Shown here piece by piece: positions 34,630-43,411 of a stretch of DNA of 64,000 nt; within the stretch, counting starts at the first letter, position 1, and every line of letters begins with the position of its first letter. Both the position numbers and the translations under genes were made by a program. The stretch comes from Paracoccus sp. IB05 (GTDB lineage: Bacteria; Pseudomonadota; Alphaproteobacteria; Rhodobacterales; Rhodobacteraceae): contig NZ_JAEFCF010000021.1 in NCBI RefSeq assembly GCF_016405985.1, positions 24,659 through 88,658 of the forward strand, in the 5' to 3' direction. The notes under the pieces are model-generated. The model was not told where the DNA came from and searched no databases. It was given only the letters and a program-made list of their open reading frames with translations.

Positions 34630-37569
34630 ATGTGCGCCGAAACCACCGCTGAAACGGGTGTCGACTACCGCGACACCGTATTCCTTCCCGAGACCGATTT
34701 CCCGATGCGCGGCGACCTGCCGAAGCGCGAGCCCGAATGGCTGGCCCGCTGGGCGCGGCTTGAGGTCTATAACCGCCTGCGCGCGAAACCGGGTCGCCCG
34801 TCTTTCGTGCTGCATGACGGCCCGCCCTATGCGAATGGCCATCTTCATATCGGCCATGCGCTGAACAAGACCATCAAGGACATCATCACGCGCTCGCATC
34901 AGATGATGGGCCATGATGCGCGCTATGTGCCGGGCTGGGATTGCCACGGTCTGCCGATCGAATGGAAAATCGAAGAGCAATACCGCGCCAAAGGGCTGAA
35001 CAAGGACGATGTGAGCACCGTCGATTTCCGCCAGGAATGCCGCCGCTTTGCCGAGGGCTGGGTTGAGATCCAGCGCGAGGAGTTCAAGCGGCTCGGTGTC
35101 TATGGCAATTGGGAAGATCCTTACCTCACAATGGCTTACCATGCCGAGGCGGTGATCGCCCAGGATTTCATGAAGCTTTTGATGAACGGCGCGCTTTATC
35201 AGGGATCAAAGCCCGTCATGTGGTCGCCGGTCGAGAAAACCGCGCTGGCCGAGGCCGAGATCGAATATAACGACCATACGAGCCACACGGTCTGGGTGCG
35301 GTTCCGCCCCGCCTCTGCAGCAAGCTTCCCGGAGCTGGATGGCTGTATCAATACCGGGCTCCTGAATGCCTCGGTGGTGATCTGGACCACCACGCCCTGG
35401 ACAATCCCGCAAAACCGCGCGGTGGCTTACGGGCCGGAGATCGCTTACGGGCTTTACCGCGTCGATGCCGCAGATGAGAAATCGACGGCAGTGGTGGGGG
35501 AGACCCTGGTTCTGGCCGATGCGCTGGCCGAAGGTGTCAAGGCGGCGGCAAAGGTCGAGGCCTGGACCCGGCTGCGCGATGTGGCCACAAGTGAATTCGA
35601 CGGCATGATCCTCAGGCACCCCTATCACGGGGTCGAGGGGGGCAATGGCGAATGGGATTATGACGTGCCCATGCTGCCGGGCGACCATGTCACCGATGAT
35701 GCGGGCACTGGCTTTGTCCATACCGCGCCCTCGCATGGCGACGACGACTATCAGCTGGGCGTGAAGTTCAAACTCCCGATGACCTATAACGTCACCGAGG
35801 ACAGCTCGTACCGCGCCGATCTTCCGCTGTTCGGCGGCCAGCATGTGATCCTTGCCGATGGCAAGGAAGGCCCGGCCAATGTCTCGAATATCAAGCAGAT
35901 GGCCTATGCGGGCGCGCTGCTGGCCAAGGGAAAGGTCAAGCACAGCTATCCCCATAGCTGGCGCTCGAAAGCGCCGGTGATCTTCCGCAACACGCCACAA
36001 TGGTTCGCCGCCATCGACGTCGCGCTGAAGGACGGCATGGGCGAGTTCGGCAATACGATCCGCAAACGGGCGCTGACCTCGATCGAGGATCTGGTGGAAT
36101 TCACCCCGGTTTCCGGCAAAAACCGCCTGCATTCGATGATCGAGCACCGCCCCGACTGGGTGCTGTCGCGTCAGCGTGCCTGGGGCGTGCCGCTGACCTG
36201 CTTCACCAGGAAGGGCGCGAAACCGACCGATCCGGATTTCCTGTTGCGCAATGACACTGTCAACAGCCGCATCACTGACGCCTTTGAAAAAGACGGCGCC
36301 GATGTCTGGTATGTGCAAGGGTTCAAAGAGAAAGTGCTCGAAGGCGTGGTTGATCCGTCGGATTATGACCAGGTCTTTGATGTGCTCGATGTCTGGTTCG
36401 ATTCCGGATCGACCCATGCTTTCGTGCTGCGTGATCGCGCCGACGGCACCGATGACGGCATCGCCGATGTCTATATGGAAGGCACCGACCAGCATCGCGG
36501 CTGGTTCCATTCGTCCTTGCTGCAGGCTTCGGCCACGCGTGGCCGTGCGCCTTACCGCAATGTGGTGACGCATGGCTTCACGCTGGATGAGAAGGGCATG
36601 AAGATGTCCAAATCCATCGGCAATACGGTCGCGCCGCAAGAGATCATCGCCGAATATGGCGCCGATATCCTGCGGCTCTGGGTGGCGCAGACCGATTACA
36701 CGCTGGACCAGCGGATCGGGCCGAAGATCATCAAAGGCACCGCCGACAGCTATCGCCGGCTGAGGAATACTTTGCGTTTCATGCTGGGCGCATTGTCCGG
36801 CTTCCAGGAGTCCGAGCGCCTCGATGCGGCGGAAATGCCCGAGCTGGAGCAATGGGTGCTGCACCGCCTCGCGGAACTCGATACCGAAGTGCGCCGCGAA
36901 TACCGCGCGTTCAATTTTGCGGGCGTGTTCCAGACGCTGTTCAACTTTGCGACCGTCGATCTCTCGGCCTTCTATTTCGACATCCGCAAGGATGCGCTCT
37001 ATTGCGATGCGCCCGACAGTCTCCGCCGCCGGGCCGCGCGCACGGTGCTGGATCTCTTGTTCCAGCGCCTGACGACCTGGCTTGCACCAATCCTGCCCTT
37101 CACGATGGAAGATGTCTGGCTCTCGCGCCATCCGGGCGAGGACAGCTCTGTCCATCTTCAGGATTTCTGCGAGACACCGGCGGGCTGGAAGAACGATGCC
37201 CTTGCCGCGAAATGGGACGGGATCCGCGCCGCCCGCCGCGTCGTGACCGGCGCGCTGGAGGTGGAGCGTACCGCCAAGGTGATCGGCGCCAGCCTTGAGG
37301 CGAAGCCGGTGGTCCATGTGGCGGATACGGCGATGCTGGCCGCGCTGAACTCGGTCGCCTTTGCCGATATCTGCATCACCAGCGGCATCCGTGTGACCGA
37401 CGCTGCTGCGCCGGACGGGGCTTTCACCCTGGCCGATGCGCCTGCGGTGAAAGTGGTCTTCGCCCCGGCGGAAGGCGCGAAATGCCAGCGCTGCTGGCAG
37501 ATCCTGCCCGATGTCGGCAGCCACAAACACCCCGAGACCTGCGCGCGCTGTAACAGCGTCCTGGGCTGA
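34630..37569 (+). CDS. ileS: Isoleucyl-tRNA synthetase
   Basis: IleS charges tRNA-Ile. The 979-residue class I synthetase has HIGH at 73-76, a CP1 editing domain (TTTPWTIPQNRAVA and GTGFVHTAPSHG), KMSKS near 659, an anticodon-binding helical domain and a C-terminal zinc knuckle (CQRC ... CARC). The frame is intact and the length normal. No T-box-like leader is seen. A terminator follows. Confidence 0.98.
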   Translation: MCAETTAETGVDYRDTVFLPETDFPMRGDLPKREPEWLARWARLEVYNRLRAKPGRPSFVLHDGPPYANGHLHIGHALNKTIKDIITRSHQMMGHDARYVPGWDCHGLPIEWKIEEQYRAKGLNKDDVSTVDFRQECRRFAEGWVEIQREEFKRLGVYGNWEDPYLTMAYHAEAVIAQDFMKLLMNGALYQGSKPVMWSPVEKTALAEAEIEYNDHTSHTVWVRFRPASAASFPELDGCINTGLLNASVVIWTTTPWTIPQNRAVAYGPEIAYGLYRVDAADEKSTAVVGETLVLADALAEGVKAAAKVEAWTRLRDVATSEFDGMILRHPYHGVEGGNGEWDYDVPMLPGDHVTDDAGTGFVHTAPSHGDDDYQLGVKFKLPMTYNVTEDSSYRADLPLFGGQHVILADGKEGPANVSNIKQMAYAGALLAKGKVKHSYPHSWRSKAPVIFRNTPQWFAAIDVALKDGMGEFGNTIRKRALTSIEDLVEFTPVSGKNRLHSMIEHRPDWVLSRQRAWGVPLTCFTRKGAKPTDPDFLLRNDTVNSRITDAFEKDGADVWYVQGFKEKVLEGVVDPSDYDQVFDVLDVWFDSGSTHAFVLRDRADGTDDGIADVYMEGTDQHRGWFHSSLLQASATRGRAPYRNVVTHGFTLDEKGMKMSKSIGNTVAPQEIIAEYGADILRLWVAQTDYTLDQRIGPKIIKGTADSYRRLRNTLRFMLGALSGFQESERLDAAEMPELEQWVLHRLAELDTEVRREYRAFNFAGVFQTLFNFATVDLSAFYFDIRKDALYCDAPDSLRRRAARTVLDLLFQRLTTWLAPILPFTMEDVWLSRHPGEDSSVHLQDFCETPAGWKNDALAAKWDGIRAARRVVTGALEVERTAKVIGASLEAKPVVHVADTAMLAALNSVAFADICITSGIRVTDAAAPDGAFTLADAPAVKVVFAPAEGAKCQRCWQILPDVGSHKHPETCARCNSVLG

Positions 37570-37588
37570 CGGACGTCCTGAGAACCAA

Positions 37589-37617
37589 AAAGGCCGCATC
37601 GCAGGATGCGGCCTTTA
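37589..37617. terminator. Terminator between ileS and the convergent lipoprotein gene
   Basis: A 12-bp stem AAAGGCCGCATC / GATGCGGCCTTT has the tetraloop GCAG and A/T-rich flanks, so it can act in both directions. Confidence 0.82.
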
Positions 37618-37652
37618 TCTGTTTCGGGCGGCCCCCTGCGCGGCGGGAGCGG

Positions 37653-38261
37653 TCAGTAAGCGGTCCCGCCGCGCATCGGCAGGGTGACGCCCGCCTCGCG
37701 CCAGATGCGCTCCTGCCGTTTGGCCTCATTGCGGGCAGGCTGGCAGGGAATGATGAAACCGTCACCCCAGAAGCCGATTTTCTTCATCAGGACATTGCGG
37801 CCAGCGCTGTTGATGTCGCAGGCGCCCGTCGCCTCGACCGCCGCAACGGCGTCTTTGGGCTTGTTCTTGCCAAGGCCGGTGACGATCAGGAAATCGGCCT
37901 CGTTGTTGAGGATCACCCGTTTCGCAACAAACGGCCCGGCGGCGGCCTGCAAGGTGGCGCCGGGCTGGTTCGCCATGGTCTCGACCGCCAGGAAGCGGCG
38001 CTCATCCGGGCTCTGACCGCGGACATTGTCGCGGGGGATGGATTTCGTCACCTGATAGACCGGCAGCGCCTGTCGGCCACCGGTCGCCAAAGCCCCGGCG
38101 GCTGGGCCGCTGGCGGTGAAAGCGATACCGGGCGGAGGGGCGGCAGAGCTTCCGATCGGGCGATCGAAATAGGAATTGCCGCGTTGCGGTTCGGGGCTGA
38201 CACAGGCGGCCAGCACCAGCGGCAGCAGGAGAACACGCATGGGATGGGAAAGGTGGAACAT
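37653..38261 (-). CDS. Hypothetical lipoprotein
   Basis: The 202-residue protein begins MFHLSHPMRVLLLPLVLAAC, a signal peptide with a lipobox (LAAC) predicting lipid attachment at the Cys. The mature part is Gly/Pro-rich, then a folded domain with two Cys (GACDINSAG, FIIPCQPA). AGGGAG lies about eight bases before the chosen ATG. No family recognised. Confidence 0.75.
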   Translation of the reverse strand: MFHLSHPMRVLLLPLVLAACVSPEPQRGNSYFDRPIGSSAAPPPGIAFTASGPAAGALATGGRQALPVYQVTKSIPRDNVRGQSPDERRFLAVETMANQPGATLQAAAGPFVAKRVILNNEADFLIVTGLGKNKPKDAVAAVEATGACDINSAGRNVLMKKIGFWGDGFIIPCQPARNEAKRQERIWREAGVTLPMRGGTAY

Positions 38262-38443
38262 GAAAACTCCCTGATGGAACAGGGGTGATTTCTGTGGCGA
38301 AAGCGGCGCGAAGAGGACCACAGGGCGGATTTTCCATGGCCTCTGACGCCTTTGGTCGCGGGATTACCTTAGTTTGTTCCGATTTCGGCCCGGATCAGGG
38401 TGTCTGTGAACGGATCAGTTCCACAGCCAGAGGGGCAAGGCCC

Positions 38444-39031
38444 ATGAATATGCAGGTCAGCGATATTGCCGGGCGTCAGTCCCTCGACCTTTCGCGGCTG
38501 TTCTTTGGCGATGTGCTGCTGGTCGGGCTCGCCCTGATTGCCGGACAGCAGTCGCCCCGGATGCGCGTGGTGTCCGTCACCGACCGCCAGCCGATCCGCG
38601 CGCGCGAAAGCTTCAGCGCCGAATATCAGGAAGTGCCTTCGAGGCCGCAGCAAAGACGCAGCACGCAAAAGGTGAAGGGCGAGATTTTCGGCGATGATGT
38701 CACCTTTAAAATGGCCACCGGGCCGTCGCGGCTGTTCAAAATGCCGTTGCCGGATGCAAGGAAGGCCGGTGCCCAGGCCATCCGCATGCATCTGCCGCAG
38801 CTGATCGCCCTGTTTTACCGCGACCAGGCCGAGGGGCTGCGCGATTCACTTTACACGCTGACCGCAAAGCGTGGCTTTCTCGCGCTGTCGCCCGAGATCG
38901 AATTGCAGGTCGGTGAGGATCTGTTCCGGATCGACCGAAATCGCGCCACTGTGACCCGTGCGGGCGAGACGATGATCGACCTCAGCCGGGAAGAGCTGCG
39001 CCAGAAAGCGGCAGAAGCCGGCTATCTCTGA
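38444..39031 (+). CDS. Hypothetical protein
   Basis: I do not recognise this 195-residue protein. It starts MNMQVSDIAGRQSLDLSRLF with a short hydrophobic stretch (FFGDVLLVGLALIAGQQ) and is otherwise soluble, basic in the middle, ending with DLSREELRQKAAEAGYL. The ATG is chosen because AGGGG lies eight bases upstream; the frame is open further 5' to 38285. It is divergent from the lipoprotein gene. Confidence 0.6.
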   Translation: MNMQVSDIAGRQSLDLSRLFFGDVLLVGLALIAGQQSPRMRVVSVTDRQPIRARESFSAEYQEVPSRPQQRRSTQKVKGEIFGDDVTFKMATGPSRLFKMPLPDARKAGAQAIRMHLPQLIALFYRDQAEGLRDSLYTLTAKRGFLALSPEIELQVGEDLFRIDRNRATVTRAGETMIDLSREELRQKAAEAGYL

Positions 39032-39065
39032 CCCGCAATCTTTGCCCGCCGCACCAGGGGGAAAT

Positions 39066-39098
39066 GTAAAAAAGACGCCAGCGGCAATCGCTGGCGTC
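39066..39098 (-). terminator. Terminator of the DUF1127 gene
   Basis: On the minus strand a perfect 10-bp stem GACGCCAGCG / CGCTGGCGTC with a 5-base loop runs directly into a run of T, a classic intrinsic terminator. Confidence 0.88.
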
Positions 39099-39146
39099 CA
39101 GGTTTCGTCACCGACAGGAGACGATCAGAAAACTGGCGGTCAAAGC

Positions 39147-39350
39147 TCAGGCGGCGCGTTTCGCACCGAGCCAGAGCGGCAACAGAACCTGCGCATTGGC
39201 GGCCCCGGTATCGGGCGCCAGACCCTCATGCATGGCCATCAGATCGCCACGGGTCAGGCCGATATCGTCCAGCAACCGGTCATCCGCGCGATTAAGCAGG
39301 AACGCGGTCGAGCGGCGCATCTGCATCAGCGATTTCAGACGGGTGAACAT
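39147..39350 (-). CDS. DUF1127 domain-containing small protein
   Basis: The 67-residue basic protein carries the DUF1127 (YjiS-like) core LNRADDRLLDDIGLTRGDLM. AAGGAGG is ideally placed before the ATG. In Rhodobacter relatives, small DUF1127 proteins bind RNA and are linked to stress-induced sRNAs. The usual CCUCCUCCC sRNA repeats are not visible downstream. The C-terminus is longer than the minimal form. Confidence 0.85.
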   Translation of the reverse strand: MFTRLKSLMQMRRSTAFLLNRADDRLLDDIGLTRGDLMAMHEGLAPDTGAANAQVLLPLWLGAKRAA

Positions 39351-39391
39351 TTTAGCCTCCTTGGAATTACCTCATCTGTATCGCTCTGGTT

Positions 39392-39420
39392 TTGACATTT
39401 CACAAACGAATAGATTTAAT
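39392..39420 (+). promoter_or_regulatory. Strong predicted promoter of the LysR gene
   Basis: A consensus TTGACA and TTTAAT lie 17 bases apart, with the LysR start 33 bases downstream. The region is unusually AT-rich for this genome and also serves the divergent DUF1127 gene, so autoregulation by the LysR protein is likely. Confidence 0.65.
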
Positions 39421-39452
39421 GGCTTGCATGAGTTCCATTTATAGGTCTGGCG

Positions 39453-40382
39453 ATGTCGCATCCTCATCTTGAAAGCGATCTGATGCGTGGCTTTCTCGCC
39501 GTGGCCGAAGCCGGCTCGGTGACGCTGGCGGCCGCGCGGCTGGGCCGGACGCAATCGGCCGTCAGCCTGTTGATCCGGCGGCTGGAGGACAATCTTGGCC
39601 AGCCTTTGTTCCAGCGGCTTGCGCGCGGGGTCAGCCTGACGGCGCGTGGCGAGCAGCTCTTGCCCTATGCGCAACGCGTGGTGGCACTGCTGGATGAGGC
39701 GACGCTGGCATTGCGGGAAAAACCGCTGACCGGGCCGGTCCGGGTGGGCATTCCGGATGAATATTCCGGCACCATCCTGCCGCGCGCGCTTGCCGCCTTT
39801 GACGAACGCCATGAAGGGCTGCAGGTCTCGGTCCTGTGCGACCATTCCGAAAAACAGCTGGAAGCGCTGGAGGAGGACCGGCTGGACATCGCGGTGATCC
39901 ATGACACCAGTTATTTCCAGGAAGGCGAGCTTCTGGCCATCGACCCGACGGTCTGGGTGACCTCGATGACCCATATGCAGCATCTCAGAAGCCCGCTGCC
40001 GGTCTCGGTCTATATCGCAAGCTCCTGGTGTCGCGAATTTGCCGAGGCGGCGCTGAACCATCAGGGGCTGCGCTGGCGGCGGGCCTGGTATTGCGATGTG
40101 GCCAGCGGCATGCGCAATGCGGTGACGAATGGCATGGCGATCTCGCCGCTGTCGCGGTCGACGATCCCGGTCGGATGCCGCGAACTGACGGTGGAAGAGG
40201 GCTTCCCGGCGATTGATTCGGCGCGGGTGCTGCTGCGGCGCAATCCGCGAGGCGGCTCGGCGGCGATCGAGGGCATGGCGGCGGTCCTGCGCGAGGCGTT
40301 CCGGCCACTCGCCATGGCGCGCGCGCCGGGCACCGAAGAAAAGATCGCGCCCGAGCGCAGCGTGCTGGCACCCCGCTGCTGA
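39453..40382 (+). CDS. LysR family transcriptional regulator
   Basis: The 309-residue protein has an N-terminal winged HTH (MRGFLAVAEAGSVTLAAARL, GRTQSAVSLLIRRLEDNLGQ, PLFQRLARGVSLTARGEQLL) and a periplasmic-binding-like effector domain. It is divergent from the DUF1127 gene across an AT-rich 102-base spacer. The effector and targets are unknown. Confidence 0.92.
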   Translation: MSHPHLESDLMRGFLAVAEAGSVTLAAARLGRTQSAVSLLIRRLEDNLGQPLFQRLARGVSLTARGEQLLPYAQRVVALLDEATLALREKPLTGPVRVGIPDEYSGTILPRALAAFDERHEGLQVSVLCDHSEKQLEALEEDRLDIAVIHDTSYFQEGELLAIDPTVWVTSMTHMQHLRSPLPVSVYIASSWCREFAEAALNHQGLRWRRAWYCDVASGMRNAVTNGMAISPLSRSTIPVGCRELTVEEGFPAIDSARVLLRRNPRGGSAAIEGMAAVLREAFRPLAMARAPGTEEKIAPERSVLAPRC

Positions 40383-40418
40383 TTCACGCCGTCCGGATCA
40401 GCTCTGACGGGGCCGGAC

Positions 40419-40540
40419 CTGGCAGGACCGGATCTGGCAGGACCGGATTTGACGGGGCGCGGTGCTTGGCAGCGGGGGGCCGGCATGCCAGTCTCAACCG
40501 GGCCAGTCTCAACCGGGCCAGTCTCAACCGGGCCAGTCTC
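40419..40540. repeat. Two 15-bp tandem repeat arrays
   Basis: CTGGCAGGACCGGAT occurs twice head to tail (40419-40448). After a 39-base gap, CCAGTCTCAACCGGG occurs three times plus a CCAGTCTC remnant (40488-40540). Both units are 15 bp and exact. The arrays occupy the leader of the downstream secreted-protein gene, ending about 20 bases before its start codon. Confidence 0.88.
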
Positions 40541-40561
40541 GCATGTGAAGGAGACCCTCTG

Positions 40562-41167
40562 ATGCGAAAGATCCTGTTTCCGCTGCTGCTGGCGACGGCC
40601 AGCCCGGCCTTTTCTCAGGCGGCTCTGCCGGAGGATGCCACCGCCATTGCGGCTTTTTCAGCGACCTTCGCCGAAGAGTGCATCGGGGCGTTCTCCGAAG
40701 ATGGCCGGCTGCTTGAGCCTCCGAAGCGGTTCGAGGTCGAAAGCCCCGCCAGCTGGGGCGATCCGATCCCGAAGGTGGTCTGGGAGTTCCGCTGCGACAT
40801 TTACGCCTATAATACCTCGCAGGTCTTCATGATCTCCTCCGATCTGGGCGGGGTGATACCGGTGGGCCTGACCCGGCCAACGCTGAAGATCGAATATGAC
40901 GAGAAGGCCGCGGCGCCCGGCGAGACGGATAGCGTGGTGAGCCTGCTGGAGATCAATGGCTGGAGCGCGGATCTGCTGGCAATCAATGCCGGTTTCGATC
41001 CTGAAACGCTGCAGATTTCGTCCCATAGCTTCTGGCGCGGGATCGGGGATGCCTCGGATACCGGGGTCTGGCGGCTGCAGGATGGCGGCTTCCGGCTGGT
41101 GCGCTATGAGGTGGATGCCAGCTATGATGGCAAGGGCAATCCCGTCACCCTGGTGAATTTCGAATGA
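40562..41167 (+). CDS. Hypothetical exported protein
   Basis: The 201-residue protein has a signal peptide (MRKILFPLLLATASPAFSQA) and a mature domain with two Cys (EECIGAF, FRCDIYAY) that may pair in the periplasm. No family assigned. GAAGGAGA precedes the ATG. Its stop overlaps the ogt start (ATGA), so the two are co-translated. Confidence 0.75.
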   Translation: MRKILFPLLLATASPAFSQAALPEDATAIAAFSATFAEECIGAFSEDGRLLEPPKRFEVESPASWGDPIPKVVWEFRCDIYAYNTSQVFMISSDLGGVIPVGLTRPTLKIEYDEKAAAPGETDSVVSLLEINGWSADLLAINAGFDPETLQISSHSFWRGIGDASDTGVWRLQDGGFRLVRYEVDASYDGKGNPVTLVNFE

Positions 41168-41610
41168 CGCATTTCTGCCTCACCCCCTTTGGTCCCGTCT
41201 CATTGCGCGATGATGGGCAGCGGATCACCGCATTGGTTTGGGGGGAGGGTGACGGCGGGACCAGCCCGCTGCAACGCGAGGGGCTCGCGCAGCTCTCGGC
41301 CTGGTTCGGGCGCCGGCTGGTGCGGTTTGACCTGCCGCTCGACTGGGGCAGGGGGCTGCATGAAAAGGTCCGCCGCGCGATGGCGGCGATCCCTCAGGGC
41401 GAGACCCGCAGCTATGGCGAGATCGCGAAGCTGACAGGCGCGCCCGCCCAGGCTGTGGGGCAGGCCTGCGGCGCCAATCCGATCCCGATCATCATCCCCT
41501 GCCACCGGGTGCTGGGCGCAAAGACGCTGGGAGGCTTTTCTGCCCCCGGCGGTGTCGAGACCAAAGTGGCGCTCTTGCGGTTCGAAGGGGCGGCAGGGCT
41601 CCTGATATGA
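41164..41610 (+). CDS. ogt: Methylated-DNA--[protein]-cysteine S-methyltransferase
   Basis: Ogt transfers alkyl groups from O6-alkylguanine to its own Cys in a suicide reaction. The 148-residue protein has the active-site PCHRV with Cys113, the helix-turn-helix region SYGEIAKLTGAPAQAVGQAC and the end loop GGFSAPGGVETK. It is a single-domain form without the Ada regulatory part. Confidence 0.93.
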   Translation: MTHFCLTPFGPVSLRDDGQRITALVWGEGDGGTSPLQREGLAQLSAWFGRRLVRFDLPLDWGRGLHEKVRRAMAAIPQGETRSYGEIAKLTGAPAQAVGQACGANPIPIIIPCHRVLGAKTLGGFSAPGGVETKVALLRFEGAAGLLI

Positions 41611-41677
41611 GCGCGCTTGCCGCCGGCGCCGCACCGTGCCAGAGATCGGCGTAACGGAACTGTAACGGTTTTTCATC

Positions 41678-42514
41678 GTGACCTTTGGCGTCTTTCTTGC
41701 TGTCATGGCAGCGGCCTTCCTCCATGCGCTGTGGAATGCGCTGATCAAACTTGGCACCTCCAAGATAGGTGCAATGGTGGTCCTGTCGGTGATGGAAGTG
41801 CCGATCGGCCTTGGCGTTGCCTTTTTCATGGGGCCGATCAATCCGGCGGCAATCCCCTGGGTGATCGCGGCGGGGATCACCCATTTCGCCTATAAGTACT
41901 TTCTCAGCTATGCCTATGAGCGCGGTGATCTGAGCCGCGTCTACCCGATTGCGCGCGGCGCGGCGCCGATGCTGGTGACGGTGGCGGGGATATTCCTGCT
42001 GACCGATGTGATGAGTTCGCGCCAGTATCTCGCCATTGCTGTGCTGGCGGCGGGGATCCTGATGATGGCACGGGGCGTGTTCTCGAGCGACGAGAACCGC
42101 AAGCTGGTGCCCTTTGCACTTGGCTCGGCCCTGGCGACCGCCTGCTATACGCTGATCGACGGCCAGGGTGCGCGGATCTCGGGCAATGCCGTGTCCTATA
42201 TCGCCTGGGTTTTCGTGGCGGATGGGCTGATTTTCTCGCTGGGGATGCTGGCCATGCGCGGTCGCAAAGTGGTGCCGATGGGCTTTCAGGCCTGGAAGAT
42301 GGGCACGATCGGCGCGGCCGCGAGCTTTGGTGCCTATGCGATCGCGGTCTGGGCGATGACGATCGCGCCGATTGCCCTGGTGGCGGCGCTGCGGGAAACC
42401 TCGATCCTGTTCGCGGTGCTGATCGGCTGGCTGGTGTTTGGCGAGAGGATGAGCCGGGACAAGGCTGCGGCGGCGCTCGTTATTGTTGCCGGGGTGATCC
42501 TGACAAGGGTGTAA
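41678..42514 (+). CDS. EamA family (DMT) transporter
   Basis: The 278-residue membrane protein has about ten hydrophobic helices in two EamA repeats; the second carries the typical ALVAALRETSILFAVLIGWL end. It starts with GTG. DMT proteins export or exchange small metabolites; the substrate is unknown. A family A palindrome follows before the convergent pcs gene. Confidence 0.88.
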   Translation: MTFGVFLAVMAAAFLHALWNALIKLGTSKIGAMVVLSVMEVPIGLGVAFFMGPINPAAIPWVIAAGITHFAYKYFLSYAYERGDLSRVYPIARGAAPMLVTVAGIFLLTDVMSSRQYLAIAVLAAGILMMARGVFSSDENRKLVPFALGSALATACYTLIDGQGARISGNAVSYIAWVFVADGLIFSLGMLAMRGRKVVPMGFQAWKMGTIGAAASFGAYAIAVWAMTIAPIALVAALRETSILFAVLIGWLVFGERMSRDKAAAALVIVAGVILTRV

Positions 42515-42518
42515 CAGA

Positions 42519-42632
42519 GAGGGGGCCAGCCCCCTCGGCCCCTGCGGGGCCTCACCCCCGGGATATTTGAAGACAGAAAATGAAGCAGTTCAGTGAGGTC
42601 ATTTTCTGTCTTTAAATATCCCCGCCGGAGGC
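42519..42632. repeat. Family A palindrome (copy A5)
   Basis: Satellite hairpins GAGGGGGC/GCCCCCTC and GGCCCC/GGGGCC precede a 24-bp inverted repeat (arms 42560-42583 and 42599-42622) with one G-T pair and a 15-base loop. It ends CCCCGCCGGAGGC. It is placed between the convergent EamA and pcs genes, where it could end both transcripts. Confidence 0.92.
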
Positions 42633-42660
42633 TTCCCCGGCCTGTCCGGGTGAGGCTGGC

Positions 42661-43365
42661 TTACCTGACGCGCCGGATCCCTTCCGGAATGATCTGCTGC
42701 AGGATACCGGCCAGCGCGAGATAGAGCGAGGTCACGATCAGCCCCCAATGGGCGAGGCTGCCTTCAGCGAAGTCCATCCAGGCGGCCCAGGCGGCAAAGA
42801 CGATCCAGGCCACCGAGACCGGCAGCGAGACATTACGCCAGCGTTTGGTCCGGGTCGGGTGGATGAATTTCAGATTGGTGAACATGGTCACCGTCAGCGC
42901 GATCACGAGAGCCAGGATCACCCCTTGCGCGGGGGCGACCGCAAAGAGCACCAGCACGACCATGTTCCAGCAGGCCGGAAAGCCCGCGAAGCTTTTGTCG
43001 CGGGTCTTCATCCTTGTATCGGCGAAATAGACCACCGAGCCGAAGACGATCACGATGATCGCGATCCAGCCCGTCCAGCCCGTCAGCAGCCCCGATTTGA
43101 ACAGCGCATAGGCCGGAATGAACACATAGGTCAGATAATCGACAATCAGATCCATCAGCACGCCGTCATAGGTCGGCCAGTTTTTCTGCACATCGAATTT
43201 GCGCGCCAGCGGCCCGTCGATCCCGTCGACAATCAGGGCGACGACGAGCCAGAGGAACATCAGGCTCCATTTTGCCTCGACCGCAGCCAGCATCGCCAGC
43301 ATTGACAGCACCGCGCCAGAGGCGGTCAGCAGATGAACGGAAAGGGCTTTATAGCGGTCTGACAT
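42661..43365 (-). CDS. pcs: Phosphatidylcholine synthase
   Basis: Pcs joins choline to CDP-diacylglycerol to make phosphatidylcholine in one step at the inner membrane. The 234-residue protein has the CDP-alcohol phosphatidyltransferase motif DGIDGPLARKFDVQ...GVLMDLIVDYLTYVF, with Asp residues for metal and CDP, and about eight membrane helices. HLLTASGAVLSM near the start is typical of alphaproteobacterial Pcs. The start is set at MSDRYKALS. Confidence 0.92.
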   Translation of the reverse strand: MSDRYKALSVHLLTASGAVLSMLAMLAAVEAKWSLMFLWLVVALIVDGIDGPLARKFDVQKNWPTYDGVLMDLIVDYLTYVFIPAYALFKSGLLTGWTGWIAIIVIVFGSVVYFADTRMKTRDKSFAGFPACWNMVVLVLFAVAPAQGVILALVIALTVTMFTNLKFIHPTRTKRWRNVSLPVSVAWIVFAAWAAWMDFAEGSLAHWGLIVTSLYLALAGILQQIIPEGIRRVR

Positions 43366-43411
43366 CACAAACTCATGAAGTAAAAGCGCCGAAAGTGCAA
43401 TCTCCGGCGGG

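Noticed and set aside
40488..40540. Possible CRISPR-like array
   Set aside because: Units are 15 bp and directly abutting with no spacers, so this is a tandem repeat. No cas genes were seen anywhere.
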